Shown here: piece by piece, positions 56,125 to 64,000 of the stretch
Layout: each line of letters begins with the position of its first letter
Position numbering within the stretch: the first letter of the stretch is position 1
NCBI RefSeq assembly: GCF_021026295.1
Contig: NZ_JAJNDA010000004.1
Span: 368,254 to 432,253 of the forward strand
Direction: 5' to 3'
Origin: Actinomycetospora soli
GTDB taxonomy: Bacteria > Actinomycetota > Actinomycetes > Mycobacteriales > Pseudonocardiaceae
Length of the DNA stretch: 64,000 bases
Position numbers and translations under genes: made by a program
The notes under the pieces: generated by a model
Told to the model about the DNA's origin: nothing
The model's input: only the letters and a program-made list of their open reading frames with translations
The model's database searches: none

Positions 56125-57276
56125 CTAGAGCCGGCCCAGCGCGGTCAGCAGGTCATCGACGAGGTCGTCGGCCTCCTCGATGCCCACCGACAGGCGCACG
56201 AGGTCCGACGGGACCTCGAGCGGCGAGCCCGCCGTCGACGCGTGCGTCATGGCGCCCGGGTGCTCGATGAGCGACTCCACGCCGCCGAGCGACTCGGCGA
56301 GCGTGAAGACCGTCGTCGCCGCGCACAGCGCCCGCGCGGCCTGCTCCCCGCCCGCGAGGCGGATCGACACCATCCCGCCGAAGCGGTGCATCTGCTTCGC
56401 CGCCACCTCGTGGTTCGGGTGGGTGGCGAGGCCCGGGTAGAGCACCGTCGACACCGCGTCGTGGGCGGCGAGGGCCTCGACCACCCGCTCGGCGTTGTCG
56501 CAGTGGCGGTCCATCCGCACCGCGAGCGTCTTGATGCCGCGGGTGGTGAGGAAGCAGTCGAACGGGCCGGGCACCGCGCCCATGCCGTTCTGGAGCCGCG
56601 CGAGGTCGGCGGCCAGGGCCTCGTCCGAGGTGATGACGGCGCCGCCGACGACGTCGGAGTGCCCGCCGAGGTACTTCGTCGTCGAGTGCAGCACCACGTG
56701 GGCGCCCAGGGCCAGCGGCTGCTGCAGGTAGGGCGAGGCGAAGGTGTTGTCGACGACGAGCCGGATCCCGGCCTCGTCCGCGACGCCCGCCAGCGCCGGG
56801 ATGTCCGCGATCGAGAGCAGCGGGTTGGTCGGCGTCTCGCACCACAGCAGGCGCGTCTCCGGCAGGATCGCGGCGCGCACGGCGTCGACGTCGGAGAGGT
56901 CGACCGCGCTGAACCGCACGCCCCAGTCGGCGAGCACCGTCGAGACCAGCCGGAACGTGCCGCCGTAGGCGTCGATCGGGATGACGACGTGGTCGCCGGG
57001 GCGCAGCGTGGCGCGGAACAGCGTGTCCTCGGCCGCCATGCCCGACGCGAACGCCCGACAGAACCGCCCGCCCTCGAGCGCGGCGAGCTGGGTCTCCAGC
57101 GCGGCGCGGGTGGGGTTGCCGGTGCGGGCGTACTCGTAGCCCGAGCGCAGCCCGCCGACCCCGTCCTGGGCGAACGTCGACGTCGCGTGGACGGGGACGA
57201 CGACCGAACCGGTGGTCGGGTCCGGCTCCTGGCCGGCGTGGATGGCGCGGGTGGCGAAACCGTGGTCCTGACTCAC
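56125..57276 (-). CDS. metB: Cystathionine gamma-synthase
   Basis: This 383-aa PLP enzyme of the Cys/Met metabolism family begins FATRAIHAGQEPDPTTGSVV. It has YEYARTGNPTR near 48, ETPTNPLL near 147, and the PLP Lys201 in STTKYLGGHSD. It joins an activated homoserine with cysteine to make cystathionine. The adjacent cbs gene on the same strand supports a transsulfuration pair, so gamma-lyase activity is also possible. GTG 57276 is taken by family length. Confidence 0.92.
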   Translation of the reverse strand: MSQDHGFATRAIHAGQEPDPTTGSVVVPVHATSTFAQDGVGGLRSGYEYARTGNPTRAALETQLAALEGGRFCRAFASGMAAEDTLFRATLRPGDHVVIPIDAYGGTFRLVSTVLADWGVRFSAVDLSDVDAVRAAILPETRLLWCETPTNPLLSIADIPALAGVADEAGIRLVVDNTFASPYLQQPLALGAHVVLHSTTKYLGGHSDVVGGAVITSDEALAADLARLQNGMGAVPGPFDCFLTTRGIKTLAVRMDRHCDNAERVVEALAAHDAVSTVLYPGLATHPNHEVAAKQMHRFGGMVSIRLAGGEQAARALCAATTVFTLAESLGGVESLIEHPGAMTHASTAGSPLEVPSDLVRLSVGIEEADDLVDDLLTALGRL

Positions 57277-57321
57277 CCGGTCCAGTCTGCCCGGATTCCC
57301 GACGGCGGGTCGGGCCGGGTC

Positions 57322-57350
57322 GGTGTCGGCCGTGTGCCACCGCCGACACC
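57322..57350. repeat. Hairpin with CGTGTGCCACC loop, copy 1 of a tandem pair
   Basis: A 9-bp perfect stem GGTGTCGGC/GCCGACACC encloses the loop CGTGTGCCACC (57331-57341). It lies between metB and cbs, both on the minus strand. Confidence 0.75.
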
Positions 57351-57381
57351 GGGCGTCAGCCGTGTGCCACCGCTGACGCCC
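57351..57381. repeat. Hairpin with CGTGTGCCACC loop, copy 2 of a tandem pair
   Basis: A 10-bp perfect stem GGGCGTCAGC/GCTGACGCCC encloses the same 11-nt loop. It abuts copy 1 directly. Stem differences from copy 1 are compensated on both sides. Confidence 0.75.
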
Positions 57382-57389
57382 GGGAGCGG

Positions 57390-58766
57390 CTACCGCCCGG
57401 CCAGGAACGCGAGCACGTCCGCGCGGCTGACGATGCCCGCCGGGCGCCCGTCGGAGATGACCAGCAGGCCGTCGCCGCCCTGGAGCTTGTCCATGGCGCC
57501 CGAGAGCGGTTCGGTGATCCCGACGGTCGGCAGGTTCGGGGCGAGGTGGTCGGCGACCTTGTCGGTGAGCGCGGCCTTGCCGGTGAACAGCTTGTCGAGC
57601 AGGTCCCGCTCGGTGACCGCCCCGCGGACCTCGGCCATCATCACCGGCGGCTCGGCCTGCACGATCGGCATCTGGGAGACGCTGAACTCCCGCATGATCG
57701 AGACGATGTCGGACACCGTCTCGTTCGGGTGCCCGTGCACGAGGTCGGGGATCGAGCCGTCCTTGCCGCGCAGCACGTCGCCCACGGTGTACTCCGTGGT
57801 GTCGGCGCGCAGGAAGCCGTAGGACTGCATCCACTGGTCGTTGAAGACCGTCGAGAGGTACCCGCGGCCGCCGTCGGGGAGGAGCACGACGACGACGTCG
57901 TCGGGGCCGAGCTCCTCGGCGAGTCGCGCAGCGGCGACCGTGGCCATGCCGCAGGAGCCGCCGACGAGCAGCGCCTCCTCGCGTCCGAGGCGCCGGGTCA
58001 TGTGGAAGGAGTCCGCGTCGGAGACGGCGATGATGCGGTCGGCGATCCCGCGGTCGTAGGTCGTCGGCCAGAAGTCCTCGCCCACGCCCTCGACCAGGTA
58101 GGGGCGCCCGTCACCGCCGGAGTAGACCGAGCCGAGCGGGTCGGCGCCGATGATCTGCACCCGGCCGTCGGAGATCTCCTTGAGGTACTTCCCGGTGCCC
58201 GAGATCGTCCCGCCGGTGCCGACGCCCGCGACGAAGTGCGTGATCCGACCCTCGGTCTGCTCCCAGATCTCGGGGCCCGTCGACTCCACGTGCGACGCCG
58301 GGTTGGCCGGGTTCGCGTACTGGTTGGGCTTCCAGCCGCCCTCGGTCTCGCGGGCGAGCCGGTCGGAGACCGAGTAGTACGAGTCGGGGTGCTCGGGCTC
58401 GACCGCCGCCGGGCACACCACGACCTCGGCGCCGTAGGCGCGCAGGGCGTCGCGCTTGGCCGGCGAGACCTTGTCCGGGCACACGAAGATGCAGTGGTAG
58501 CCGCGCTGCTGGGCGACGATCGCGAGCCCGATGCCGGTGTTGCCGGAGGTCGGCTCGACGATGGTGCCGCCGGGCTTCAGCTCCCCCGACGCCTCGGCCG
58601 CGTCGATCATCTTCTCGGCGATGCGGTCCTTCACGCTGCCGCCGGGGTTGAAGTACTCGACCTTCGCGAGGACGAGCGGCGCGTCGGGCCCGGTCGGCAC
58701 GACCTTGTTGAGCTTCACCAGCGGGGTGTGTCCGACGAGGTCGGCGACGTGCTCGGCGTACTGCAT
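57390..58766 (-). CDS. cbs: Cystathionine beta-synthase
   Basis: This 458-aa PLP enzyme of fold type II has PLP Lys46 in NPGGSVKDRI, the phosphate loop GTGGTISGTGKY near 190, and a C-terminal CBS domain pair (about 335-458) that could bind adenosyl ligands. It condenses serine with homocysteine. Together with metB it gives two-way traffic between methionine and cysteine, which is needed for mycothiol. ATG 58766 follows a CAGGAT element at 6 nt, possibly leaderless. Confidence 0.93.
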   Translation of the reverse strand: MQYAEHVADLVGHTPLVKLNKVVPTGPDAPLVLAKVEYFNPGGSVKDRIAEKMIDAAEASGELKPGGTIVEPTSGNTGIGLAIVAQQRGYHCIFVCPDKVSPAKRDALRAYGAEVVVCPAAVEPEHPDSYYSVSDRLARETEGGWKPNQYANPANPASHVESTGPEIWEQTEGRITHFVAGVGTGGTISGTGKYLKEISDGRVQIIGADPLGSVYSGGDGRPYLVEGVGEDFWPTTYDRGIADRIIAVSDADSFHMTRRLGREEALLVGGSCGMATVAAARLAEELGPDDVVVVLLPDGGRGYLSTVFNDQWMQSYGFLRADTTEYTVGDVLRGKDGSIPDLVHGHPNETVSDIVSIMREFSVSQMPIVQAEPPVMMAEVRGAVTERDLLDKLFTGKAALTDKVADHLAPNLPTVGITEPLSGAMDKLQGGDGLLVISDGRPAGIVSRADVLAFLAGR

Positions 58767-58845
58767 GACCCCATCCTGCCGAAGACCGCCGATCACGTCG
58801 TGGCTGTGCGGCGAATCACCGCCGTCGGTGGTCCGACGCCGCGCC

Positions 58846-58851
58846 TACAGT
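58846..58851 (+). promoter_or_regulatory. Leaderless -10 element for the thiolase gene
   Basis: TACAGT ends 7 nt before ATG 58859. No Shine-Dalgarno is seen. Confidence 0.5.
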
Positions 58852-58858
58852 GCCGGTC

Positions 58859-60097
58859 ATGGCCACTCCCGACGCCGTGATCGTGTCCGCCGCCCGCTCC
58901 CCCATCGGGCGGGCCCGCAAGGGGACCCTCGCCGGCATGCGCCCCGACGACCTGGCCGCGCAGATGGTGCGCGCCGCCCTCGACCAGGTGCCCTCGCTCC
59001 CGCCCGCCGAGGTCGAGGACCTGATGCTCGGCTGCGGCCTGCCCGGCGGCGAGCAGGGCTACAACATGGGCCGCATCGTGGCGGTGCAGCTCGGGCTGGA
59101 CACCGTCCCCGGGACCACGATCACCCGCTACTGCTCGTCCTCGCTGCAGACCATCCGCATGGCCGCCCACGCCATCCGCGCCGGGGAGGGCGACGTGTTC
59201 GTCGCCGCGGGCGTCGAGGCGGTGTCCCGGTTCGAGAAGGGCTCGTCGGACGGCCTGCCCGGCACGCAGAACCCGCTGTTCGACGAGGCGCAGGCCCGGA
59301 CCGCCGAGACCGCGGCGGCCGGCGCCCCGGAGTGGCACGACCCGCGCGCCGACGGGCTGCTGCCCGACGCCTACATCGCGATGGGGCAGACGGCCGAGAA
59401 CGTCGCCCTGCTCGAGAACGTGTCGCGCGAGGAGATGGACCGCTTCGCGGTGCGCTCCCAGAACCTCGCCGAGCGCTCGGCCGCCGACGGCTTCTGGGCC
59501 CGCGAGATCACGCCGGTGACGCTGCCGGACGGGTCGGTGGTCGCCGCGGACGACTCCCCGCGCGCCGGCACCACCTACGAGGCGGTCGCCGACCTCAAGC
59601 CGGTCTTCCGGCCCGACGGGCGCATCACCGCCGGCAACGCCTGCCCGCTCAACGACGGCGCCGCCGCGGTCGTCGTGATGTCCTCCACCCGCGCCGCGGA
59701 CCTCGGCATCACCCCGCTCGCGCGGATCGTCTCCACCGGCGTCACCGGCCTGTCCCCGGAGATCATGGGGCTGGGCCCGATCGGGGCCTCGCAGCAGGCG
59801 CTGCGCCGGGCCGGGCTCTCGATCGACGACGTCGACCTCGTCGAGATCAACGAGGCGTTCGCCGCGCAGGTCCTGCCGTCCGCGCGCGGCCTCGGGCTCA
59901 CCGACGAGACGATCGAGTCGAAGCTCAACGTGCACGGCGGGTCGATCGCGGTCGGCCACCCGTTCGGCATGACCGGCGCCCGCATCGCCACCACGCTGCT
60001 CAACGGCCTGCGCGCGAAGGACGCGACGTTCGGCCTCGAGACGATGTGCGTCGGCGGCGGCCAGGGCATGGCGATGGTGCTCGAGCGCCTGTCCTGA
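58859..60097 (+). CDS. Acetyl-CoA C-acyltransferase (thiolase)
   Basis: This 412-aa thiolase cleaves 3-ketoacyl-CoA. The nucleophile is Cys92 in TRYCSSSLQ, the base pair is His367 (SIAVGHPFG) and Cys397 (ETMCVGGGQG), with NACPLNDGAAA near 260. The M. tuberculosis gene at this place is fadA3. It could complete degradation of fatty acids, and also acyl-CoA products of the cluster in region 1, which has no thiolase of its own. A strong hairpin follows it. Confidence 0.92.
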   Translation: MATPDAVIVSAARSPIGRARKGTLAGMRPDDLAAQMVRAALDQVPSLPPAEVEDLMLGCGLPGGEQGYNMGRIVAVQLGLDTVPGTTITRYCSSSLQTIRMAAHAIRAGEGDVFVAAGVEAVSRFEKGSSDGLPGTQNPLFDEAQARTAETAAAGAPEWHDPRADGLLPDAYIAMGQTAENVALLENVSREEMDRFAVRSQNLAERSAADGFWAREITPVTLPDGSVVAADDSPRAGTTYEAVADLKPVFRPDGRITAGNACPLNDGAAAVVVMSSTRAADLGITPLARIVSTGVTGLSPEIMGLGPIGASQQALRRAGLSIDDVDLVEINEAFAAQVLPSARGLGLTDETIESKLNVHGGSIAVGHPFGMTGARIATTLLNGLRAKDATFGLETMCVGGGQGMAMVLERLS

Positions 60098-60120
60098 CGC
60101 CGGGTCCTCCCCCGCACACG

Positions 60121-60159
60121 ACGACGGCCCGCCCCGGGAGTCCCGGGGCGGGCCGTCGT
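60121..60159. terminator. 39-nt perfect palindrome between convergent genes
   Basis: Two 19-bp perfect arms (ACGACGGCCCGCCCCGGGA and its complement) flank a single central base. It is a very stable bidirectional terminator for the thiolase and the Bax-inhibitor-type gene. Confidence 0.85.
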
Positions 60160-60170
60160 GTCGGGTGCGG

Positions 60171-60974
60171 CTACTCGCCGCGGAAGTAGCTCAGCAGACG
60201 CAGGATCTCGATGTAGAGCCAGACCAGCGTCGTCATGAAGCCGAACGCGAGGTACCAGGCGAACTTCGCCGGGACACCCGCCTTGACGGCCTGGTCGGCC
60301 TGGTCGAAGTCCAGCAGCAGCATGAACGCGCCGACCGCGATGCAGACCAGCGAGAAGATGATCGCCAGCGGGCCGCCGTCGCGGAGGCCGATGCCGCCGG
60401 TGGTGAAGAACGACACCACCAGGTTGACCAGCATGAGCACGACGACGCCGATGGCGGCGCCGATGACCATCTTGGTCAGGCGGGGGGTCACCCGGATCGC
60501 GCCGGTCTTGTAGACGACGAGCATGCCGATGAAGACACCGACCACGCCGACGATGGCCTGGAAGCCGATCCCCGCGTAGCGGTTGCTCGACGCCTCGAAG
60601 AACCCGGTGATCGTGCCCAGGGCGAGGCCCTGCGACACCGAGTAGGTGAGGACGAGCGCCGGGTTGGCGCTCTGCTTGAAGATGATGATCAGCGAGACGA
60701 CGAGGCCGACGACGAAGCCCAGGATGCCCAGGACGGGGCTGAGCAGGATCGCGGCCGCGATGCCCACACCGATGGTGATGACGGCGTTGAGCGCGGTCTT
60801 CTGGACGACGTCGTCGACGGTCAGCGGCCGGTCCGAGGCACCCGCCGTCGGGGGCTGCCCCGCGGGGCCCCCGCCGAAGGCGCCGCCCAGGCCCGCCGGC
60901 GCGTCACCGAACCGCGCGTACCCACCGGGTGACGTCGGCAGGTTGCGGAACGCCGGGTTGCTGCTGGTGCGCAC
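60171..60974 (-). CDS. Bax inhibitor-1/YccA-family membrane protein
   Basis: This 267-aa protein has an N-terminal cytoplasmic Gly/Pro-rich stretch, then seven membrane helices (about 65-260) with GLALGTITGFFEASSN and a C-terminal FDQADQAVKAG loop of the YccA type. Bacterial members are pH-sensitive calcium-leak channels or FtsH modulators. GTG 60974 has a GGAGGAGG; the longer frame to 61109 is not needed. It has its own promoter and terminator. Confidence 0.9.
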   Translation of the reverse strand: MRTSSNPAFRNLPTSPGGYARFGDAPAGLGGAFGGGPAGQPPTAGASDRPLTVDDVVQKTALNAVITIGVGIAAAILLSPVLGILGFVVGLVVSLIIIFKQSANPALVLTYSVSQGLALGTITGFFEASSNRYAGIGFQAIVGVVGVFIGMLVVYKTGAIRVTPRLTKMVIGAAIGVVVLMLVNLVVSFFTTGGIGLRDGGPLAIIFSLVCIAVGAFMLLLDFDQADQAVKAGVPAKFAWYLAFGFMTTLVWLYIEILRLLSYFRGE

Positions 60975-61242
60975 CAGTCCTCCTCCACGTGCACCGAGCG
61001 GCCGGTCGACCGCTCTCATTGGTCCCAACGCGCGACCTCGGGCTCGGGTTCCCGCGCGGGTAAAAGAATTTTTGCACTGAATGCGGCGATCCGGACACCC
61101 GGGACGCACCCTGCGTGACCATGTCCGGCGACCGGGCGAACCTCACCGGTCCGTGGACCCCCGGGCGGCATGGAACGGCGTCGTGCGGGTCACTCTCGGA
61201 GTGTCCGGAGTACGTGTACCCGAGAGCACCAGGAGGTTCGTC

Positions 61243-61482
61243 GTGGCAGGCCTCGGCGACATGGTGAACAAGGCCAAGGAATGGGCGGGGAAGAACCCCG
61301 ACAAGGCCGACGGCTTCGTCGACAAGGGGAGCGACGCCCTCAAGGGCAAGTTCGCCGGTCACGACCAGCAGTTCGACCAGGCGTCCCAGAAGGCGAAGGA
61401 CTACCTGCACGGCCCGCAGGGCGGGCAGGCACCGCCCCCGCCGCCGCAGGGCGAGCAGCCGCCGCCCCCGCCGCAGCAGTAG
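61243..61482 (+). CDS. Rv0909-like antitoxin-family small protein
   Basis: This 79-aa protein has MVNKAKEWAGKNPDKADGFVDKGSDALKGKFAGH (in parts), the helical pattern of the Rv0909/antitoxin family, then a tail of prolines and glutamines (PPPPPQGEQPPPPPQQ). GTG 61243 has an AGGAGG seven bases upstream. No toxin gene (Rv0910-like) is next to it, so an antitoxin role is doubtful and stress-related binding is as likely. It is flanked by a strong terminator. Confidence 0.75.
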   Translation: MAGLGDMVNKAKEWAGKNPDKADGFVDKGSDALKGKFAGHDQQFDQASQKAKDYLHGPQGGQAPPPPPQGEQPPPPPQQ

Positions 61483-61483
61483 T

Positions 61484-61546
61484 CCCGCACGACGACGGCC
61501 GGCGCCCCTCCCGCGCGGAGGGGCACCGGCCGTCGTCGTGTGCGGG
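61484..61546. terminator. Long hairpin between convergent genes
   Basis: The arms CCCGCACGACGACGGCCGG and GCCCCTCC pair with their complements across a short loop, with one mismatch near 61503 and a bulge near the base. It ends 14 nt before the LOV-phosphatase stop. Confidence 0.8.
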
Positions 61547-61559
61547 GCCTCGTCGTCGC

Positions 61560-63899
61560 CTAGTCGATCCGGACCGCCAGCAGCACCGCGTCGTCGCGCA
61601 GCCCGTCGGCGCCGAGCACCTCGAGCACGCGGTCGCAGATCGCGCCCACGTCGTCGACGTCGGGAGCCTTCGCGAGCGTGCTCGCCAGCAGGTCGGTGCG
61701 CTCGTCCGGGTCGGCGCCGGGGGCCTCGATCAGCCCATCGGTGTGCAGCACCAGCAGGTCCCCGGGGCTCAGGTGCACCTCGGTGCAGTCGCGCGCGGCG
61801 GCCCGGGTGGCGCCGATCAGCGGCGACAGGTTCCCGGTGAGCAGCTCGACGGTGCCGTCCACGCGGCGCAGCAGGGGCGGCGGGTGGCCCGCGTTGCAGT
61901 AGCCGAGGATCCAGCCCTCGCCGTCCTCCGGCCGCTCGAGCCGCCCGAACACGGCCGTGGCCATGGCCGCCGCCATGTGCATGCCTTGCACGAGGTCGTT
62001 GCACCGGTCGATGACGGCGTCCGGGCCGAGGCCCTCCCACGCGTAGGAGCGCAGCACACCGCGCAGCTCGCCCATCGCGGCCGCCGCGCGCAGGTCGTGG
62101 CCGACGACGTCGCCGACCGCGATCCCGACCGCCCCGTCGGGCAGCGGCAGCAGGTCGTACCAGTCGCCGCCGACCTGGGCGCCGTCGGTCGCCGCCAGGT
62201 ACCGCGACGCCACGACGAGGCCCGGGACGTCCGGGACGGCGGGCAGCAGGCTGCGCTGGAGCGTCTCGGCGGCGCCGTGCTCGCGGGCGTAGAGGCGGGC
62301 GTTGTCGACGGCGAGCCCGGCCCGCGCGGCGAGGTCGCTCGCGAGGTAGAGGTCGCGCTGGGAGTAGCGCCGCCCGTAGGGCAGCTCGGTGCCCAGGGTG
62401 AGCGCCCCGAGCACCTGCCCGCGCGCCCGCAGCGGCACGACGATCGCCGACCGGGGCCGCAGCTGCTCGTACTGCGCGAGCAGCTCCCGGTCCTCCCGCA
62501 GGCCCTCGGGACGCACCGGGAGCTCGGGCAGCAGCGAGGGCGACCCGCCGGCGAGCACGCGGTCGACCGGGTCGTCGCCGTCGTCGGTCGGGGTGATCCA
62601 GCGCCCGAGGGCCGACACGGTGTCCGTCTTGGTGTCGTCGCGGTGGTTGACCGCCACCCGGTGCGACGACGAGGGCACGCCCACCTCCTCGAGGAGGTCG
62701 ACGCAGCAGTAGTCCGCGAGCGCGGGCACGACGATGCGGGCGAGGGCCCGCGCCGCGCCGCCGGAGTCGAGCGAGGCGGTCATGGCCGCGGTGGAGTCGG
62801 TCAGCAGCCGCAGCTGCTCGCGGGTCTCCTCGGCGGCCGCGAGCGCCGCCCGGCGCTCGTTCTCCACCATGACCCGCTCGGTGACGTCGGCCTGCACCCC
62901 GACGAAGTTGACGACGCGGCCGCCGCCGTCGAACACCGGGGAGATCGACACCTGGTTCCAGAACGCGGTGCCGTCGCGGCGGTAGTTGAGCAGCACCTCG
63001 GTGATCGGGCGCTCGTCGGCGAGCGCGGCCCGGATCCGCGAGATCGACGTCGGGTCGGTGTTGGGGCCCTGCAGGAAGCGGCAGTTGCGCCCGAGGACCT
63101 CGTCCAGGTCGTACCCGGTGAGGCGGGTGAACGCGGGGTTGACCCACACCAGCGGGTTCTGCTCGCGGCCCGGGTCGGAGATCGTGAAGGAGAGCTCGGT
63201 GGCGACGACCGCCCGGTCGCGCATCATCTCGAGGTGGCGCTGCGCGCCGGCCCCGGAGAGCTGCAGGAAGACGACGAGGGCGAGGCGGCGGCGCTCGTCG
63301 TCCTCGGCCTCGGACAGCGGGAAGCCGGTGACCCAGAGCAGGCGCCCCTCGGCCTCCTCCCGCTCCTCGACGGTGGCCTCGGAGCCCCGGCGGGCCGCGT
63401 CGGCGACCGCGACCGGCTCGCCGGAGACGGGGATGCCCTGGGCCACGCGGGAGAGCGGGGAGGCGGTGTCGCGCATCGGGCGGCCGGACAGGTCGGTGAG
63501 ACCCGCGGCCTCGCTCCACGCGTCGATGTCGAGGGGGAGCTGGGCCCGGCCGCCGGTGAGGTCCTGGGCGGACCCGTTGGCGTAGGTGACGGTGCCGGCG
63601 TCGAGGTCGATCAGGGCCACCGCGGCCGGGGCGGTGTGCAGCACCTGCGGGAGGTCGCCGTCGCCGACGTCGACGGTCAGGCTGTCCCGGACGCGCGCGG
63701 CCTCGTCGGCCATGCCCGGGTCCGCGCCGAGGTCGCCGGGGGCGTCCGTCGTCGAGGTCCACCTCGCGCCGTCTGCGGTCTCCACGTGCTCGATCCCGAC
63801 TCCTCCTGTCACCACCGTGTCGTGGGCGTCCCGGTGACGCGCCGACGTCGCGGCCACGCCGTCCTCGGCGTGACCGTCCCCGTTCGACCTGCCCGTCAC
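61560..63899 (-). CDS. PAS-LOV-GAF-SpoIIE (PP2C) blue-light-sensing phosphatase
   Basis: This 779-aa signal protein has a degenerate PAS (about 80-220), a LOV domain (about 235-345), a GAF domain (about 375-540) and a SpoIIE/PP2C phosphatase (about 560-779). The LOV core GRNCRFLQG has photoactive Cys273 plus conserved Asn305, Asn315 and Gln336, so it should bind FMN and form a light adduct. Phosphatase metal residues Asp579, Asp597, Asp721 and Asp769/770 are intact. It likely dephosphorylates an anti-sigma-factor antagonist, as RsbU does. GTG 63899 lies 7 nt after a TAGGCT box; GTG 63917 would give 785 aa. Confidence 0.93.
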   Translation of the reverse strand: MTGRSNGDGHAEDGVAATSARHRDAHDTVVTGGVGIEHVETADGARWTSTTDAPGDLGADPGMADEAARVRDSLTVDVGDGDLPQVLHTAPAAVALIDLDAGTVTYANGSAQDLTGGRAQLPLDIDAWSEAAGLTDLSGRPMRDTASPLSRVAQGIPVSGEPVAVADAARRGSEATVEEREEAEGRLLWVTGFPLSEAEDDERRRLALVVFLQLSGAGAQRHLEMMRDRAVVATELSFTISDPGREQNPLVWVNPAFTRLTGYDLDEVLGRNCRFLQGPNTDPTSISRIRAALADERPITEVLLNYRRDGTAFWNQVSISPVFDGGGRVVNFVGVQADVTERVMVENERRAALAAAEETREQLRLLTDSTAAMTASLDSGGAARALARIVVPALADYCCVDLLEEVGVPSSSHRVAVNHRDDTKTDTVSALGRWITPTDDGDDPVDRVLAGGSPSLLPELPVRPEGLREDRELLAQYEQLRPRSAIVVPLRARGQVLGALTLGTELPYGRRYSQRDLYLASDLAARAGLAVDNARLYAREHGAAETLQRSLLPAVPDVPGLVVASRYLAATDGAQVGGDWYDLLPLPDGAVGIAVGDVVGHDLRAAAAMGELRGVLRSYAWEGLGPDAVIDRCNDLVQGMHMAAAMATAVFGRLERPEDGEGWILGYCNAGHPPPLLRRVDGTVELLTGNLSPLIGATRAAARDCTEVHLSPGDLLVLHTDGLIEAPGADPDERTDLLASTLAKAPDVDDVGAICDRVLEVLGADGLRDDAVLLAVRID

Positions 63900-63906
63900 C
63901 CCGGGC

Positions 63907-63912
63907 AGCCTA
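63907..63912 (-). promoter_or_regulatory. Leaderless -10 element for the LOV phosphatase
   Basis: TAGGCT on the minus strand ends 7 nt before GTG 63899. If used, the alternative start at 63917 is excluded. Confidence 0.45.
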
Positions 63913-64000
63913 GCCACCCGCGGGCGCTCCGGCCCGACACGGATGCGGGGAATACCCCGGACCGGGTCCTCCGGGACGATCCGTCGGACTGGGATGCAAC

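Overview
The window is from a very GC-rich actinomycete. GTG starts are common, genes overlap by 4 bp (GTGA or ATGA junctions), and many third codon positions are G or C. A mycothiol S-conjugate amidase (mca), several probable F420/FMN luciferase-fold oxidoreductases and mycofactocin-type dehydrogenases point to Mycobacteriales/Pseudonocardiales. I favour a Pseudonocardia or Actinomycetospora relative, but cannot name the species from sequence alone. No rRNA, tRNA, phage, insertion sequence or CRISPR array was seen.

Region 1 (about 1-27.4 kb) is an accessory catabolic cluster. It holds two cytochromes P450, a Baeyer-Villiger-type flavin monooxygenase, an HSL-family esterase/lactonase, two mycofactocin-coupled SDRs, an NDMA-dependent-type alcohol dehydrogenase, three acyl-CoA ligases, an enoyl-CoA hydratase, a MaoC hydratase and both subunits of a biotin-dependent acyl-CoA carboxylase. 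It also holds four luciferase-like oxidoreductases, five NTF2/SnoaL-fold proteins, a phytoene-desaturase-like FAD protein and a glyoxalase-fold (VOC) protein. One TetR regulator sits inside the cluster. Near-identical palindromic sites (consensus TACCGATCGTTTGGTA) lie at five promoter positions, including its own, so the cluster is probably one regulon. The logic reads as: P450 hydroxylation, alcohol oxidation, Baeyer-Villiger ring opening, lactone hydrolysis, CoA activation, carboxylation/hydration. That resembles degradation of a terpenoid or other alicyclic alcohol/ketone. The substrate is an inference.

Region 2 (about 27.4-60.1 kb) is conserved core chromosome. The order ychF, DUF6542, ispH, lipid-droplet-type protein, xseA-xseB, DUF4245, glpX, fumC, phoH2, short-chain Z-isoprenyl synthase, hemolysin III, YyaL-type thioredoxin protein, mca, greA, metB, cbs, thiolase largely follows, from memory, the M. 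tuberculosis Rv1112-to-Rv1074 region. Insertions include ligB, a glycosyltransferase, guaB1, a DUF885 metallopeptidase, a repeat-containing secreted protein and ilvA. Many genes here appear to be transcribed without a leader: a TAnnnT -10 element sits 6-8 nt before the start codon.

Region 3 (60.1-64 kb) has a Bax-inhibitor-1 family membrane protein, a small Rv0909-like antitoxin-type protein and a probable blue-light-sensing PAS-LOV-GAF-SpoIIE phosphatase.

Intergenic spaces in regions 2 and 3 carry several families of long hairpins. One family keeps an identical 11-nt loop while its stems covary. A 12-bp near-palindrome, CCCGACGRCGGG, recurs at least 13 times across the window, in and out of genes.
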